NCBI RefSeq assembly: GCF_004362215.1
Contig: NZ_SNWR01000001.1
Span: 5,190,001 to 5,254,000 of the forward strand
DNA from: Paractinoplanes brasiliensis
GTDB taxonomy: Bacteria > Actinomycetota > Actinomycetes > Mycobacteriales > Micromonosporaceae
Direction of reading: 5' to 3'
DNA: 64,000 bases
The notes beneath the pieces are model-generated. The model was given only the letters and a program-made list of their open reading frames with translations, searched no databases and was not told the DNA's origin. Positions 51,421 through 60,800 of the stretch are shown piece after piece (within the stretch, counting starts at the first letter, position 1; each line of letters opens with the position of its first letter). A program made the translations under genes and the position numbers.

Positions 51421-52271
51421 CGTGGGTCGGGTCGGCCCACCCTGATCACGGCGGGTTCCCCGGCGTCGTCGACGATCTCGGCCAGGCGGGCCGCGTCGGC
51501 CGAGCCCGGTGCCGCTGTGAGTATGAGAGCGGCCAGGTCGTCGCCCGGGATGGCGAGCAGGTTGCCGACGAGCGTGACGGCGTCCCCGTCCGGATGAACG
51601 AACGAGGCGCTGCTCTCGTAGGCGGTCACCGGTCGCGGCGCACGCCACAGGGTGTCGAACAGGCGGCTCCGGCTCCGCAACTCGTCCACCAGTGCGGCCA
51701 GTGCCACGTCGGCGGGGAAACGCAACCGCGTACTCATCAACTGGGCCACCAGGACCGACTGGTGATCGGTCGCTTCGGCCGGGGACTGCTGGAATCGGTG
51801 GAACGGGTCGCAGAAGGTACGCCAGGCGATGTTCCATTCCCACGGATCGCCGGTCAGTTCCCAGTGCCCCAGAGCCAGGAACGCCTTGTTCACAGCGACC
51901 AGGTTCATCGCCGCGTCGGAGACGAACATCGGGGTGTCGGTGAACCGCTCCAGCAGCCGCATCGCCCCCGGACCGATCTCGTTCGGCACCTGCCCGTCCG
52001 CGGCGGCGTACCCGGCCAGCGCGCAGAGCCGCTCGTAGTCGGCCCGCCCGACCCGCAACGCCCGCGCGATGGCGTTCACCACCCCGGCCGACGGGTGGCT
52101 GCGTCCCTGCTCCAGCCGGCGCACATAGTCCGCCGACATCCCCGCGAGGTCGCCGAGCTCCTCCCGCCGCAGGCCTCGCGTCCGCCGACGGCCGGCGGGC
52201 AACCCGACAGCCGCGGGGGCCGTGTCCTCCCGCAACTGGCGCACAGCGGCGCCGAACTCGTGACGATCCAC
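51417..52271 (-). CDS. XRE-family regulator with MmyB-like ligand domain
   Basis: 284 aa. The N-terminal helix-turn-helix (LRREELGDLAGMSADYVRRLEQGR) is followed by the MmyB-like PAS-type domain: DTPMFVSDAAMNLVAVNKAFLALGHW, NIAWRTFCDP and SRSRLFDTLWRAPRPV. MmyB-type regulators bind fatty acid-like ligands in one studied case and usually control an adjacent oxidoreductase gene. Here that gene is reduced to a 50-residue remnant directly downstream, so the present target may be elsewhere. Confidence 0.88.
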   Translation of the reverse strand: MDRHEFGAAVRQLREDTAPAAVGLPAGRRRTRGLRREELGDLAGMSADYVRRLEQGRSHPSAGVVNAIARALRVGRADYERLCALAGYAAADGQVPNEIGPGAMRLLERFTDTPMFVSDAAMNLVAVNKAFLALGHWELTGDPWEWNIAWRTFCDPFHRFQQSPAEATDHQSVLVAQLMSTRLRFPADVALAALVDELRSRSRLFDTLWRAPRPVTAYESSASFVHPDGDAVTLVGNLLAIPGDDLAALILTAAPGSADAARLAEIVDDAGEPAVIRVGRPDPR

Positions 52272-52456
52272 GGCCCCAGTGTGCCCGGACAGCCCGGACG
52301 GCAGGTAGTGGGCCGCAACAGACTCCGGTCGCGGTGAGGTCCATCACGCGACGATAGGCCCCAACTGACATGTATCGACTTTCATCTATTCAGGGCTACC
52401 GTGTGGCCGGGCCACCGGCCCGTCGTCACCTCGTACCGGCAGACAGGACAACACCC

Positions 52457-53194
52457 ATGCGCCTTCTTGCTCGGACCCTGCTGGCCGCCGCCGGCGTGGT
52501 GGCCGCGGGACTGCTCGCCCCCTCCGCCGCGGTCGCCGCCGAACCCGTGGTGGGACCGTCGGTCGTGGGCGGGCAGCAGGCCACGGAGAACTACTCGTTC
52601 ATGGTGTACACCTCGGGCTGCACCGGGTCGCTGATCAAGGCGAACTGGGTGGTCACCGCCAAGCACTGCCCGACCCCTTCGTCCGTACGGGTGGGCAGCA
52701 TCAACCGCACGAGCGGCGGCACCGTGGTCTCGGTGCGGCGCGCGGTGAACCACCCGAGCATCGACGTGAAGCTGTTCGAGCTGGCCTCGTCGGTCAGTCA
52801 CGCGCCGGCGCCGATCCCCAGCACCTCGGGCGCGGTCGGCACAGCCACCCGCATCATCGGCTGGGGTCAGACCTGCGCGCCGCGGGGGTGTGGGTCGGCG
52901 CCAGTGGTCGCGCACCAGCTTGACACGTCGATCGTGGCCGACAGTCGCTGCTCGGGCATCAACGGTCCGTACGAGATCTGCACCAACAACACCGGTGGCG
53001 TGGCCGGCGCCTGCTACGGCGACTCGGGCGGCCCGCAGGTGCGCTCGGTCAACGGCCGGTGGAACCTGATCGGCGTCACCAGCCGGGCCGGCAACAACAA
53101 CTCCACCTGCGCCACGGCCCCGTCGATCTACGGTGACCTGCCGTCGATCCGCTCCTGGGTCAACACCCAGGTCGGCGGCCTGCCCACGGCCTGA
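52457..53194 (+). CDS. Secreted trypsin-like serine protease (S1)
   Basis: 245 aa. Signal peptide (LLARTLLAAAGVVAAGLLAPSAAVAA), short propeptide, then mature start VVGGQQATENYSFMVY. The triad is His in TAKHC, Asp in HPSIDVKLFEL and Ser in GDSGGP. Disulfide partners are present around the active-site His and Ser. It is a secreted endopeptidase, probably nutritional. A hairpin follows the stop. Confidence 0.93.
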   Translation: MRLLARTLLAAAGVVAAGLLAPSAAVAAEPVVGPSVVGGQQATENYSFMVYTSGCTGSLIKANWVVTAKHCPTPSSVRVGSINRTSGGTVVSVRRAVNHPSIDVKLFELASSVSHAPAPIPSTSGAVGTATRIIGWGQTCAPRGCGSAPVVAHQLDTSIVADSRCSGINGPYEICTNNTGGVAGACYGDSGGPQVRSVNGRWNLIGVTSRAGNNNSTCATAPSIYGDLPSIRSWVNTQVGGLPTA

Positions 53195-53201
53195 CCGGGA
53201 A

Positions 53202-53242
53202 GCCGGGCCGTCCGCCGCTCAGTGCCCGGCGGACGGGCCGGC
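53202..53242. terminator. Bidirectional terminator between trypsin and PhyH genes
   Basis: Arms 53202-53217 and 53227-53242 pair at 15 of 16 positions around a 9-nt loop, between two convergent stops (53194 and 53251). Confidence 0.8.
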
Positions 53243-53250
53243 AGAACGGG

Positions 53251-54018
53251 TCACGTCTCGCGCAGCGCCTGGCGGATGGTTCGGGCGATGGGGCCGTCGT
53301 TTCCCTCGTACGGCCTGAGCAGGTGCTCGTCAGTGGGTGAGATGCACGGCTGGGACAGGAAGCGCGGCCGGGCGCCGTGATTCGGCTGGGCCGCGTGCAC
53401 CAGGAACGGGTGGCAGACGAAGACGTCACCCGCCCGGCCCGTGGCCAGAACAGTCGTCCGGTGAGCCGAGGCCGCGTCCACCTGCGGCCCCAGCACGGCC
53501 CCGGACGCGCCCTCTTCCCCGTACGGAAGCAGCACCCGCGGAACGTCGAAGTGCGAGCCGACGCGGATCCGGGTGGGGGCGGTGTCCTCGTCCACGTCGG
53601 TGAACAGGAACAGCAGCAGCAACGCCCGGTAGCTCGAATGGACGTTGGTCCAGTACGAGCTCTCGCCCGGCGGCATGTAGGCGCCCTCGATGTGCCACCC
53701 GGCGTCGTCCGGCTCCTCGGCGTGCGGGAAGCGCAGCGGGAAGGCGCCCATCTCGTTGCGCGGCTGCCAACGGCCCGGCCCGGCCAGCGTGTCCATGGCG
53801 TCGACCAGCACCGGCACGTTCATCGCCTTCGCGAACGGTGGCTGCGCCAGGTTGCCGACCCAGTGCACGGGCTGCTTCCAGGTGCTGGGGTCGTCGGGTT
53901 CGGCGTCGATCTGCTCCCACAGCAGGCGCGCGCAGGCCGCGGTCACGTCGGGCGGGACAGCCTGCTCGAAGTGCAGGAAACCGTCGCGTACGAACTGGTC
54001 GACAAGGGCAGCTTCCAC
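53251..54018 (-). CDS. Phytanoyl-CoA dioxygenase (PhyH) family protein
   Basis: 255 aa Fe(II)/2-oxoglutarate-type double-stranded beta-helix. DGFLHFEQAVPPDVTAACARLLW at the start, GWHIEG carrying the first metal His and an acidic residue (Glu where Asp is usual), VCHPFLVHAAQPN carrying the second His, and ARPRFLSQP with the likely 2-oxoglutarate Arg. The HxE in place of HxD is worth noting but tolerated in some dioxygenases. Substrate unknown. It is divergent from the VOC gene by 17 bp, so their promoters overlap. Confidence 0.85.
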   Translation of the reverse strand: MEAALVDQFVRDGFLHFEQAVPPDVTAACARLLWEQIDAEPDDPSTWKQPVHWVGNLAQPPFAKAMNVPVLVDAMDTLAGPGRWQPRNEMGAFPLRFPHAEEPDDAGWHIEGAYMPPGESSYWTNVHSSYRALLLLFLFTDVDEDTAPTRIRVGSHFDVPRVLLPYGEEGASGAVLGPQVDAASAHRTTVLATGRAGDVFVCHPFLVHAAQPNHGARPRFLSQPCISPTDEHLLRPYEGNDGPIARTIRQALRET

Positions 54019-54035
54019 GCCTTTACGGTAGAGCC

Positions 54036-54470
54036 ATGACGTCGATCAAGCAGTTCCAGGTGACGTTCGACTGCGCCGACCCCGAGCGCGTGGCCAAGTT
54101 CTGGTGCGAGGTTCTGGGGTACGTCGTGCCGCCGGCGCCGCCGGGTTTCGAGAGCTGGGACGCCTACAACCGCGCGCTGCCGGACGAGGAACAGGGGGCG
54201 GCGTTCGCCTGCATGGACCCCAACGGCGTGGGGCCACGGCTTTTCTTCCAGCGGGTGCCCGAGGGAAAGGTGGTCAAGAACCGGGTGCATCTGGACGTGC
54301 GCGTCGGCACCGGGCTGGTCGGGCAGGAGCGCCTGGACGCGCTCGAAGCGGAATGCGTGCGGCTGGAGGCGCTGGGCGCGAAGCGGGGCCGATTGCTGGT
54401 CGCCGACGGCGTGAACGAGTCGTGCCAGAACATGCAGGATCCGGAGGGAAACGAGTTCTGCCTCGACTGA
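54036..54470 (+). CDS. VOC-superfamily (glyoxalase/bleomycin resistance-like) protein
   Basis: 144 aa. QVTFDCADPERVAKFWCEVLGY opens the first babba module; VKNRVHLDVRVG opens the second; the end is NMQDPEGNEFCLD. This is the glyoxalase-like subtype widespread in actinobacteria. Metal ligands are not complete in the classic glyoxalase pattern, so a binding or resistance role is as likely as catalysis. Starts 17 bp from the divergent PhyH gene. Confidence 0.85.
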   Translation: MTSIKQFQVTFDCADPERVAKFWCEVLGYVVPPAPPGFESWDAYNRALPDEEQGAAFACMDPNGVGPRLFFQRVPEGKVVKNRVHLDVRVGTGLVGQERLDALEAECVRLEALGAKRGRLLVADGVNESCQNMQDPEGNEFCLD

Positions 54471-54640
54471 AGGAGCTCAGCCACCGGGAACATCCCGGTC
54501 GTGCGCTACGGCCGTGCGCACCGCTCAGCTCGCAGTCACCCCCGGTTCGGCGTGGGTGCGGTTGGTTCGCGGTGACGAGGCGTACGGGAAAGGGGTGGGG
54601 TTGGCAGGACGAAAGGCCCAGCCTTGACCATGATGGGGTG

Positions 54641-56677
54641 GTGAACTTCCGGTCTCTTTATCAGCACGGGTTCGCGCGCGTGGCCGCGTGTACCAATCAC
54701 GTCGTCGTGGGGGATCCGGCTGCCAATGCGGCGGCGATTCTGCGGCAGGCCCGCGAATGCTCGGATCAGGGGGTGGCGGTCGCCCTCTTCACCGAGCTGG
54801 GGCTGTGCGGTTATTCGATCGAGGACCTGCTGATGCAGGACGTGCTGCTCGACGACGTGCTGGCCGGTTTGCGGACGGTGGTCGAGGGGTCGGCCGATCT
54901 GCTGCCGATGCTGGTCGTGGGGGCGCCGCTGCTGCACCGGAACAGGATTTACAACTGCGCGGTGGTGATTCACCGGGGGCGGATTCTGGGGATCGCGCCG
55001 AAGTCGTATCTGCCGAACTACCGCGAGTTCTACGAGAAGCGGCAGATCGCGGCGGGCGACGACGAGCGCGGCGGTTTCTACGCCGGCGACATCCCGTTCG
55101 GCACCGATCTGCTGTTCACCGCCGAGGACGTGCCGGGGCTGGTCGTGCACGCCGAGATCTGCGAGGACATGTGGGTGCCGATTCCGCCCAGTGCCGAGGC
55201 GGCGCTCGCCGGGGCGACGGTTCTGCTGAATCTTTCGGGCAGCCCGATCACGGTGGGCCGCGCCGAGGACAGGCGGCTGTTGTGCAAATCGGCGTCGTCG
55301 CGCTGCCTGGCCGCGTACGTCTATGCCGCCGCGGGCCAGGGCGAATCGAGCACCGACCTGTCGTGGGACGGGCAGACAATGGTCTACGAGAACGGCGTGC
55401 TGCTGACCGAGACCGAGCGTTTCCCGTCGGACGACCGGATGTCGATCGCCGATGTCGACCTCGATCTGCTGCGGCAGGAAAGGCTGCGGATGGGGTCGTT
55501 CGACGACAACCGGCGCACCTACGCCGACCGTACGGGCGAGTTCCGGACCGTGCGTTTCCGGCTCGATCCGCCCGACACGGACCTCGGGCTGTGCCGCGAC
55601 ATCGAGCGTTACCCGTTCGTGCCGGCCGACGTGAGCCGGCTCGCGCTCGACTGCTACGAGGCGTACAACATTCAGGTCGCCGGTCTGCAGCAGCGCCTCG
55701 CCTCGATCGGCAACCCGAAGGTCGTGATCGGGGTGTCGGGCGGGCTCGACTCGACGCACGCGCTGATCGTGGCGGCGCGGGCGATGGACAGGGCCGGGCG
55801 GCCCCGCAGCGACATCCTCGCGTTCACCATGCCCGGCTTCGCGACCAGCACGAACACCAAGGACAACGCGCACCGGCTGATGCGGTCGCTGGGCGTGACG
55901 GCGGCCGAGCTGGACATCACGGCCACGGCGAAGCTGATGCTGACCGAGATGGGGCACCCGTTCGCGTCGGGCGAGCCGGTCTACGACGTCACGTTCGAGA
56001 ACGTGCAGGCCGGGTTGCGCACCGACTACCTGTTCCGGCTGGCCAACCAGCGCGGCGGCATCGTGCTGGGCACCGGCGACCTGTCGGAGCTGGCGCTGGG
56101 CTGGTGCACGTACGGCGTCGGCGACCAGATGAGCCACTACAACGTCAACGGCGGTGTGCCCAAGACGCTGATGCAGCACCTGATCCGCTGGGTGGTGTCG
56201 GAAAAGATCTTCGACGCCGAGGTCGGCGCGGTGCTGACCGACGTGCTCGACACCGAGATCAGCCCCGAGCTGGTGCCGGGCGCCGAGCTGCAGTCGACCG
56301 AGGACACCATCGGCCCGTACGCCCTGCACGACTTCGCGCTGTTCCACGTGCTCCGCTGGGGTCTGCGCCCGTCGAAGATCGGCTTCCTGGCCTGGCACGC
56401 GTGGCACGACGCGGCCGCCGGCGACTGGCCGCCGAACTTCCCCGAGAGCAAGCGGGTGGCCTACGACCTGCCCGAGATCCGGCACTGGCTCGAGACGTTC
56501 TGCCGCCGATTCTTCGCGTTCGCCCAGTTCAAGCGGTCGGCCATGCCCAACGGCCCGAAGGTCTCGGCGGGCGGCTCGCTCTCCCCGCGCGGCGACTGGC
56601 GGGCGCCGTCGGACGGCAACGCCAACGCGTGGCTCCGCGACCTCGAACGCTGGGACGCGGTGGACGCCTGGAAGTAG
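54641..56677 (+). CDS. nadE: Glutamine-dependent NAD+ synthetase
   Basis: 678 aa, the usual length for the two-domain enzyme. The N-terminal nitrilase-type glutaminase (1-330) has Glu in LFTELGLCGYSIEDLL, Lys in APKSYLPNYREFYEKR and Cys in EICEDMWVP as its triad. The C-terminal synthetase (from about 340) has the P-loop-like VIGVSGGLDSTHALIV and GTGDLSELALGWCTYG. It converts deamido-NAD+, ATP and glutamine to NAD+. GTG 54641 gives the typical MNFRSLYQHGFARVAACT start; GTG 54638 is one codon earlier. Confidence 0.95.
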   Translation: MNFRSLYQHGFARVAACTNHVVVGDPAANAAAILRQARECSDQGVAVALFTELGLCGYSIEDLLMQDVLLDDVLAGLRTVVEGSADLLPMLVVGAPLLHRNRIYNCAVVIHRGRILGIAPKSYLPNYREFYEKRQIAAGDDERGGFYAGDIPFGTDLLFTAEDVPGLVVHAEICEDMWVPIPPSAEAALAGATVLLNLSGSPITVGRAEDRRLLCKSASSRCLAAYVYAAAGQGESSTDLSWDGQTMVYENGVLLTETERFPSDDRMSIADVDLDLLRQERLRMGSFDDNRRTYADRTGEFRTVRFRLDPPDTDLGLCRDIERYPFVPADVSRLALDCYEAYNIQVAGLQQRLASIGNPKVVIGVSGGLDSTHALIVAARAMDRAGRPRSDILAFTMPGFATSTNTKDNAHRLMRSLGVTAAELDITATAKLMLTEMGHPFASGEPVYDVTFENVQAGLRTDYLFRLANQRGGIVLGTGDLSELALGWCTYGVGDQMSHYNVNGGVPKTLMQHLIRWVVSEKIFDAEVGAVLTDVLDTEISPELVPGAELQSTEDTIGPYALHDFALFHVLRWGLRPSKIGFLAWHAWHDAAAGDWPPNFPESKRVAYDLPEIRHWLETFCRRFFAFAQFKRSAMPNGPKVSAGGSLSPRGDWRAPSDGNANAWLRDLERWDAVDAWK

Positions 56678-56761
56678 GACTTTCGTCGGCGATCGCCGGC
56701 CGTGGATTCCTGGGTTCGATCCGTGCTGACGATTGGTCCGGGGCCCGCGGGCAAGCACTGA

Positions 56762-57838
56762 TCAAGCGGGTAGGTCCAGCCCGACGCCCAGCCAGCGGGC
56801 CAGGTCATGGAGTTCGGTGTGGACGGCGGCGAGCACGTCGGGGGAGAAGGGCTCGTCCTGGTGGATCGCGTCGACCCGCAGGACTCCGTGGGCCCGGTCG
56901 GTGGTGGCGTCCACCTTTCCGATCAGGCGGTCGTGGTGCAGGATCGGCATCGCCCAGTAGCCCCAGCGGCGCCGGGCGGCCGGCTTGTACATCTCGAGGT
57001 TGTAGTCGAACTCGAACAACTCGGCCATCCGCCTGCGGTCGAAGATCAGGCGGTCGAGCGGGGAGAGCAGCGCCGTCCGGCCCTCGAACGGACCGTCCAG
57101 GAAGGACGGCTCGACGCGCCACCTACCCCGTACGCCCTCGACCTGCGCTTCGACCCCGGCGTCGATCTTGCGGGCGATGCCCAGGGAGCGCAGCAGCCGG
57201 GAAGCGCGGATGCGCAACGCCTCCTCCAACGGCACGACCTCGCAGGGGTAGACACGGTGGGCCAGGTCCCACAGGGGCTCCCGGCCGTCGCGGTCGGCCA
57301 GCGCCACCTCACCCCTGACGACCAGGCATTCCAGCATCATGCCGACGTTGCGGTTGTTGTTCCAGCCGGACGAGCCCCACGGCACCCGCGCGGTATCCGG
57401 AATGCCGGACCGCGGCACCGGTCCGTCGCGGTCGAGCAACGCGAGCACATCCCGCCGGAACCGATCGTTCGCGTCGACCCAGTGCTGGGCGCCGGGAGTG
57501 CCGAACTGCGAGTCCGGTGCGGAATGAGCCGCCATCTCTGCCCGGAAAAGCGGAATATCAGACATGGGCCGGATCATGCCGCGCAGCGAAACGTAGCTCC
57601 GGTCGGCGAGCCCGTCAGACAGCGAAGCCGGCCGATACGAAGACCCCAACCGGCTCCACAGAATCAGATCATGGCTGAAGGCGACCGCCGCGGTCTGGTC
57701 GTACTGCAGAAACGTCAGCCCGGTGAGCACCTCATCGAGAGAAGCCGGCCGCGGAAGGGCCAGAAGCTGAGCCCGTACGGCGATCCGCCGCGCCTCGGCC
57801 CGGGTCAGTGCGACGCTCACCCGCCCATTCTTGTGCAT
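56762..57838 (-). CDS. YcaQ/AlkZ-type winged-helix DNA glycosylase family protein
   Basis: 358 aa. SLDEVLTGLTFLQYDQTAAVAF contains the Q-aromatic-D catalytic-type motif (QYD) of the YcaQ-like branch. Later winged-helix segments include VWGSSGWNNNRNVGMMLECLV-like and FLDGPFEGRTALLSPLDRLIFDRRRMAELFEFDYNLE-like regions. HDRLIGKVDATTDRA closes the fold. Family members unhook interstrand crosslinks or remove bulky alkylated bases. GTG 57820 is an alternative start. It converges with nadE. Confidence 0.82.
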   Translation of the reverse strand: MHKNGRVSVALTRAEARRIAVRAQLLALPRPASLDEVLTGLTFLQYDQTAAVAFSHDLILWSRLGSSYRPASLSDGLADRSYVSLRGMIRPMSDIPLFRAEMAAHSAPDSQFGTPGAQHWVDANDRFRRDVLALLDRDGPVPRSGIPDTARVPWGSSGWNNNRNVGMMLECLVVRGEVALADRDGREPLWDLAHRVYPCEVVPLEEALRIRASRLLRSLGIARKIDAGVEAQVEGVRGRWRVEPSFLDGPFEGRTALLSPLDRLIFDRRRMAELFEFDYNLEMYKPAARRRWGYWAMPILHHDRLIGKVDATTDRAHGVLRVDAIHQDEPFSPDVLAAVHTELHDLARWLGVGLDLPA

Positions 57839-57876
57839 CAGGGGGCGACGGGTTGTCCCCGCCGCCCCCTGTCAGC

Positions 57877-60800
57877 TCACAGCTTCGAGCACTGCCCCAG
57901 CCGGAGGCCCGTACCCGTGTTCCTCAGGCCGTTGTTCACCGGCGCCGGCTTGTTCGCCGTGCAGGTCAGGGCCCCGTTGATGGTGTTGCCGGCGACCACG
58001 GTCGAGGTCTTGCCGCCGGTCAGCGTGACGATGCCGCGCACCGTGGAGCCCTCGATCGACACCGGTCCCGAGTCGGTGGCCGTGACGAAGCCCGACACCG
58101 TGCTGGCGGCCAGGGACACCGCGCCCGAGCCGGTGGCGGTGACGGAGCCGGACACGGTGCTGTCGATCAGCGAGACGGTACCCGCGCCGGTGGCCGTCAA
58201 CGCCGTGCGAAGGTTCGCTCCCGTGGCATGAAGGGAGGCCCCACCCCGTACGGTGACCAGGCCTTTGACTGTTGCCCCGGGGGCCAGGCAGGTGACACCG
58301 GAGCTGATCGTGAGCGCCCCGGACACCTCGTCCGAGATGGTCGTCGTGCAGGCCGGCGCCGGTTTGCCGAGCAGTTCCACCTCGGCGAGCGTGCCCTCGG
58401 CGACGATCGAGTAGTGCTTGTACCGGCCCGGCGACGCGATCTTGAACGGCCGGGTCTGCCGGCGCCAGGAGAACTTCTCGCCCGAGCGCGTGTCGATCGT
58501 CGTCCAGGTGGTTCCGTCGTACGAGCCGCGCACGATCCACGACGACGGATCGCCACCGGCCGCCGAGCCCGAGGTCAACGTGTAGTACGTGGCCTGCTCG
58601 CCGGTGCTGGTGAACTCGTACGTGAAAGGACCGCTGCCCTGGGTCGTGCTGGTGTCGTCGACCAGCGCGGCCGTCGAGGCGGTTCCCTTACCCGGACCCG
58701 TCAGGTCACGCAGCGGGTTGGCGGGGGCGTTACCGGTGGTGATCGACGGCGGCGGGGCGTCAGCGCCCCACGACGACGGGTTCGGGCCCATCGTGAAGTC
58801 GAGCACCGCGCCGCCGGCCAGCTTGTCGTGCGGGATCGACGTCGACTTGTAGGGAGCCCCGTTGATCTTGAGATCCTGGACGTAGACGTTCTCGGCGCTG
58901 TTGGCGGGCGCGTTGATGACGATCTTCTTGCCGTTCTCCAGGTTGACGGTCGCCTTCTTGAACAGCGGAGACCCGACCGCGTACGCCGGCGAGCCCATCT
59001 GCAGCGGATAGAAGCCGAGCGCCGAGAACACCTGCCAGGCCGACATCTCGCCGTTGTCCTCGTCGCCGGGGTAGCCCTGGCCGATCTCGCTGCCCAGGTA
59101 CAGCCGGGACAGCGCCTCCCGCACGAGCTTCTGCGCCTTCGCGGGCTGCCCGGCGTAGTCGTACATGTAGATGATGTGGTGCGACGGCTGGTTGCTGTGG
59201 CCGTACTGGCCCATCCGGACGTCGCGCGCCTCGAGCATCTCGTGGATCGTCCCCCCGTACGAGCCGGGGAAGGTCGCCGTCTCTCCAGTCGTGAAGAACT
59301 TGTCCAGCTTGTCGGCCAGGCCCTTCTTGCCCCCGTACAGGTTGGCCAGCCCCTGGCCGTCCTGCGGCACGTGGAACGCCATGTTCCACCCGTTGGTCTC
59401 GGTGTAGTCGTAGCCCCAGACCCGCGGGTCGTAGTTCTCCGGCGACTGCCGCCACACGCCGGACGAGTTCTTGCCCTGGAAGAAACCGACCGACTTGTCG
59501 AACATGTTGACGTAGTTGAGCGCCCGGTTGCGGAAGTACTCGGCCTCCTCGGAGTACCGCTTCTCGCCGGTCTTCTCGGCCAGCGCCGCTGCCATCTCGC
59601 TGATACCGAAGTCGTTGATGTAGCCGTCCATGGCCCAGCTCATGGCCTCGCCGGTGGCGTCGCTGGGCGTGTAGCCCTTGAAGATCGCCGTCGCCAGCCC
59701 CTTGCGGCCCACGTTCTGGTTCGGCGGCGTCACCGTGGCGTTCCTGACCGCGGCCTGGTAAGCCTCCTCGACGTCGAAACCCTTCACACCCTTGCGGTAC
59801 GCGTCGGCGAACGCGACATCCGAGCTGGTGCCGACCATCAGGTTGGCGTAGCCCGGCGCCGACCAGCGCGAGATCCACCCGCCGTCGCGGTACTGCTGAA
59901 CGAACCCGTCCACCATCTCGCCCGCCATCTTCGGGGTGAGCAGCGCGTACGCCGGCCAGGTGGTGCGGTACGTGTCCCAGAACCCGTTGTTGACGTAGAC
60001 CTTGCCGTCCTTGACCGGCGCCCCGGTTTCGGTCGGGGTGCTGCCCGGGCTGGTCACGGCCGACTGCACGGTGTGCTTGTAGACCGGCGACTCGTTGCTG
60101 CCGGTGTTCTCGAAGGCCGAGTTCGGATAGAGGAACAGCCGGTACAGATTGGAGTAGAGCGTGACGAGCTGGTCCTCCGACGCGCCCTCGACCTCGACCG
60201 TACGCATCTTCGCGTCCCACGCCGTACGGGCGGCGTCGCGCACCGACTCCAGCGTCGCGTCGCCGGCGATCTCGAGGTCGAGGTTGTGCTTGGCCTGGGC
60301 CACGCTGATCAACGAGGTGGCGATCCGCATGTGCACGGTCTTGTCGGCGAAGCTGGCGTACCCGGTGGACGGCCGGTTGCCCGCGGCCAGTGAACCGCTC
60401 GCGGTCACCGCCTTGTCGAACGTGGCGTACACGAACATCCGGGTCCAGCCGGCGGAGAGGTCGCCGCTGTTGACGTCGGTCCAGCCGCTGATCGCACGGT
60501 TGGCGGCGTCGATCGTCAGGCCGGCGTCGGGGTTGACGTTGTCCAGGATCAGGTTGCCCGCGTCGCCCGGGAACGTGAACTTGAACAACGCCGCGTGGTC
60601 GGTCGGCGCGAACTCGGTCCTGAGCCCGTTGTCGAACGTGACGCCGTAGTAGTACGGCTTGGCCACCTCGTTGTCGTGGCTGAACGGCAGCGCTCGGGCG
60701 GTGCGCGAGGCGTTCAGGGCCGTCGACGGCATCACCTGGAACGTCTGGCGGTCGCCCATCCACGGGCTCGGCTGGTGGCTGGCCGAGAACGCCTGGATCG

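Noticed and set aside
57808..60393. 861-codon open frame on the plus strand
   Set aside because: Antisense to the large GH92 gene, which has clear family motifs; the translation is Arg/Val/Gly-rich and featureless.
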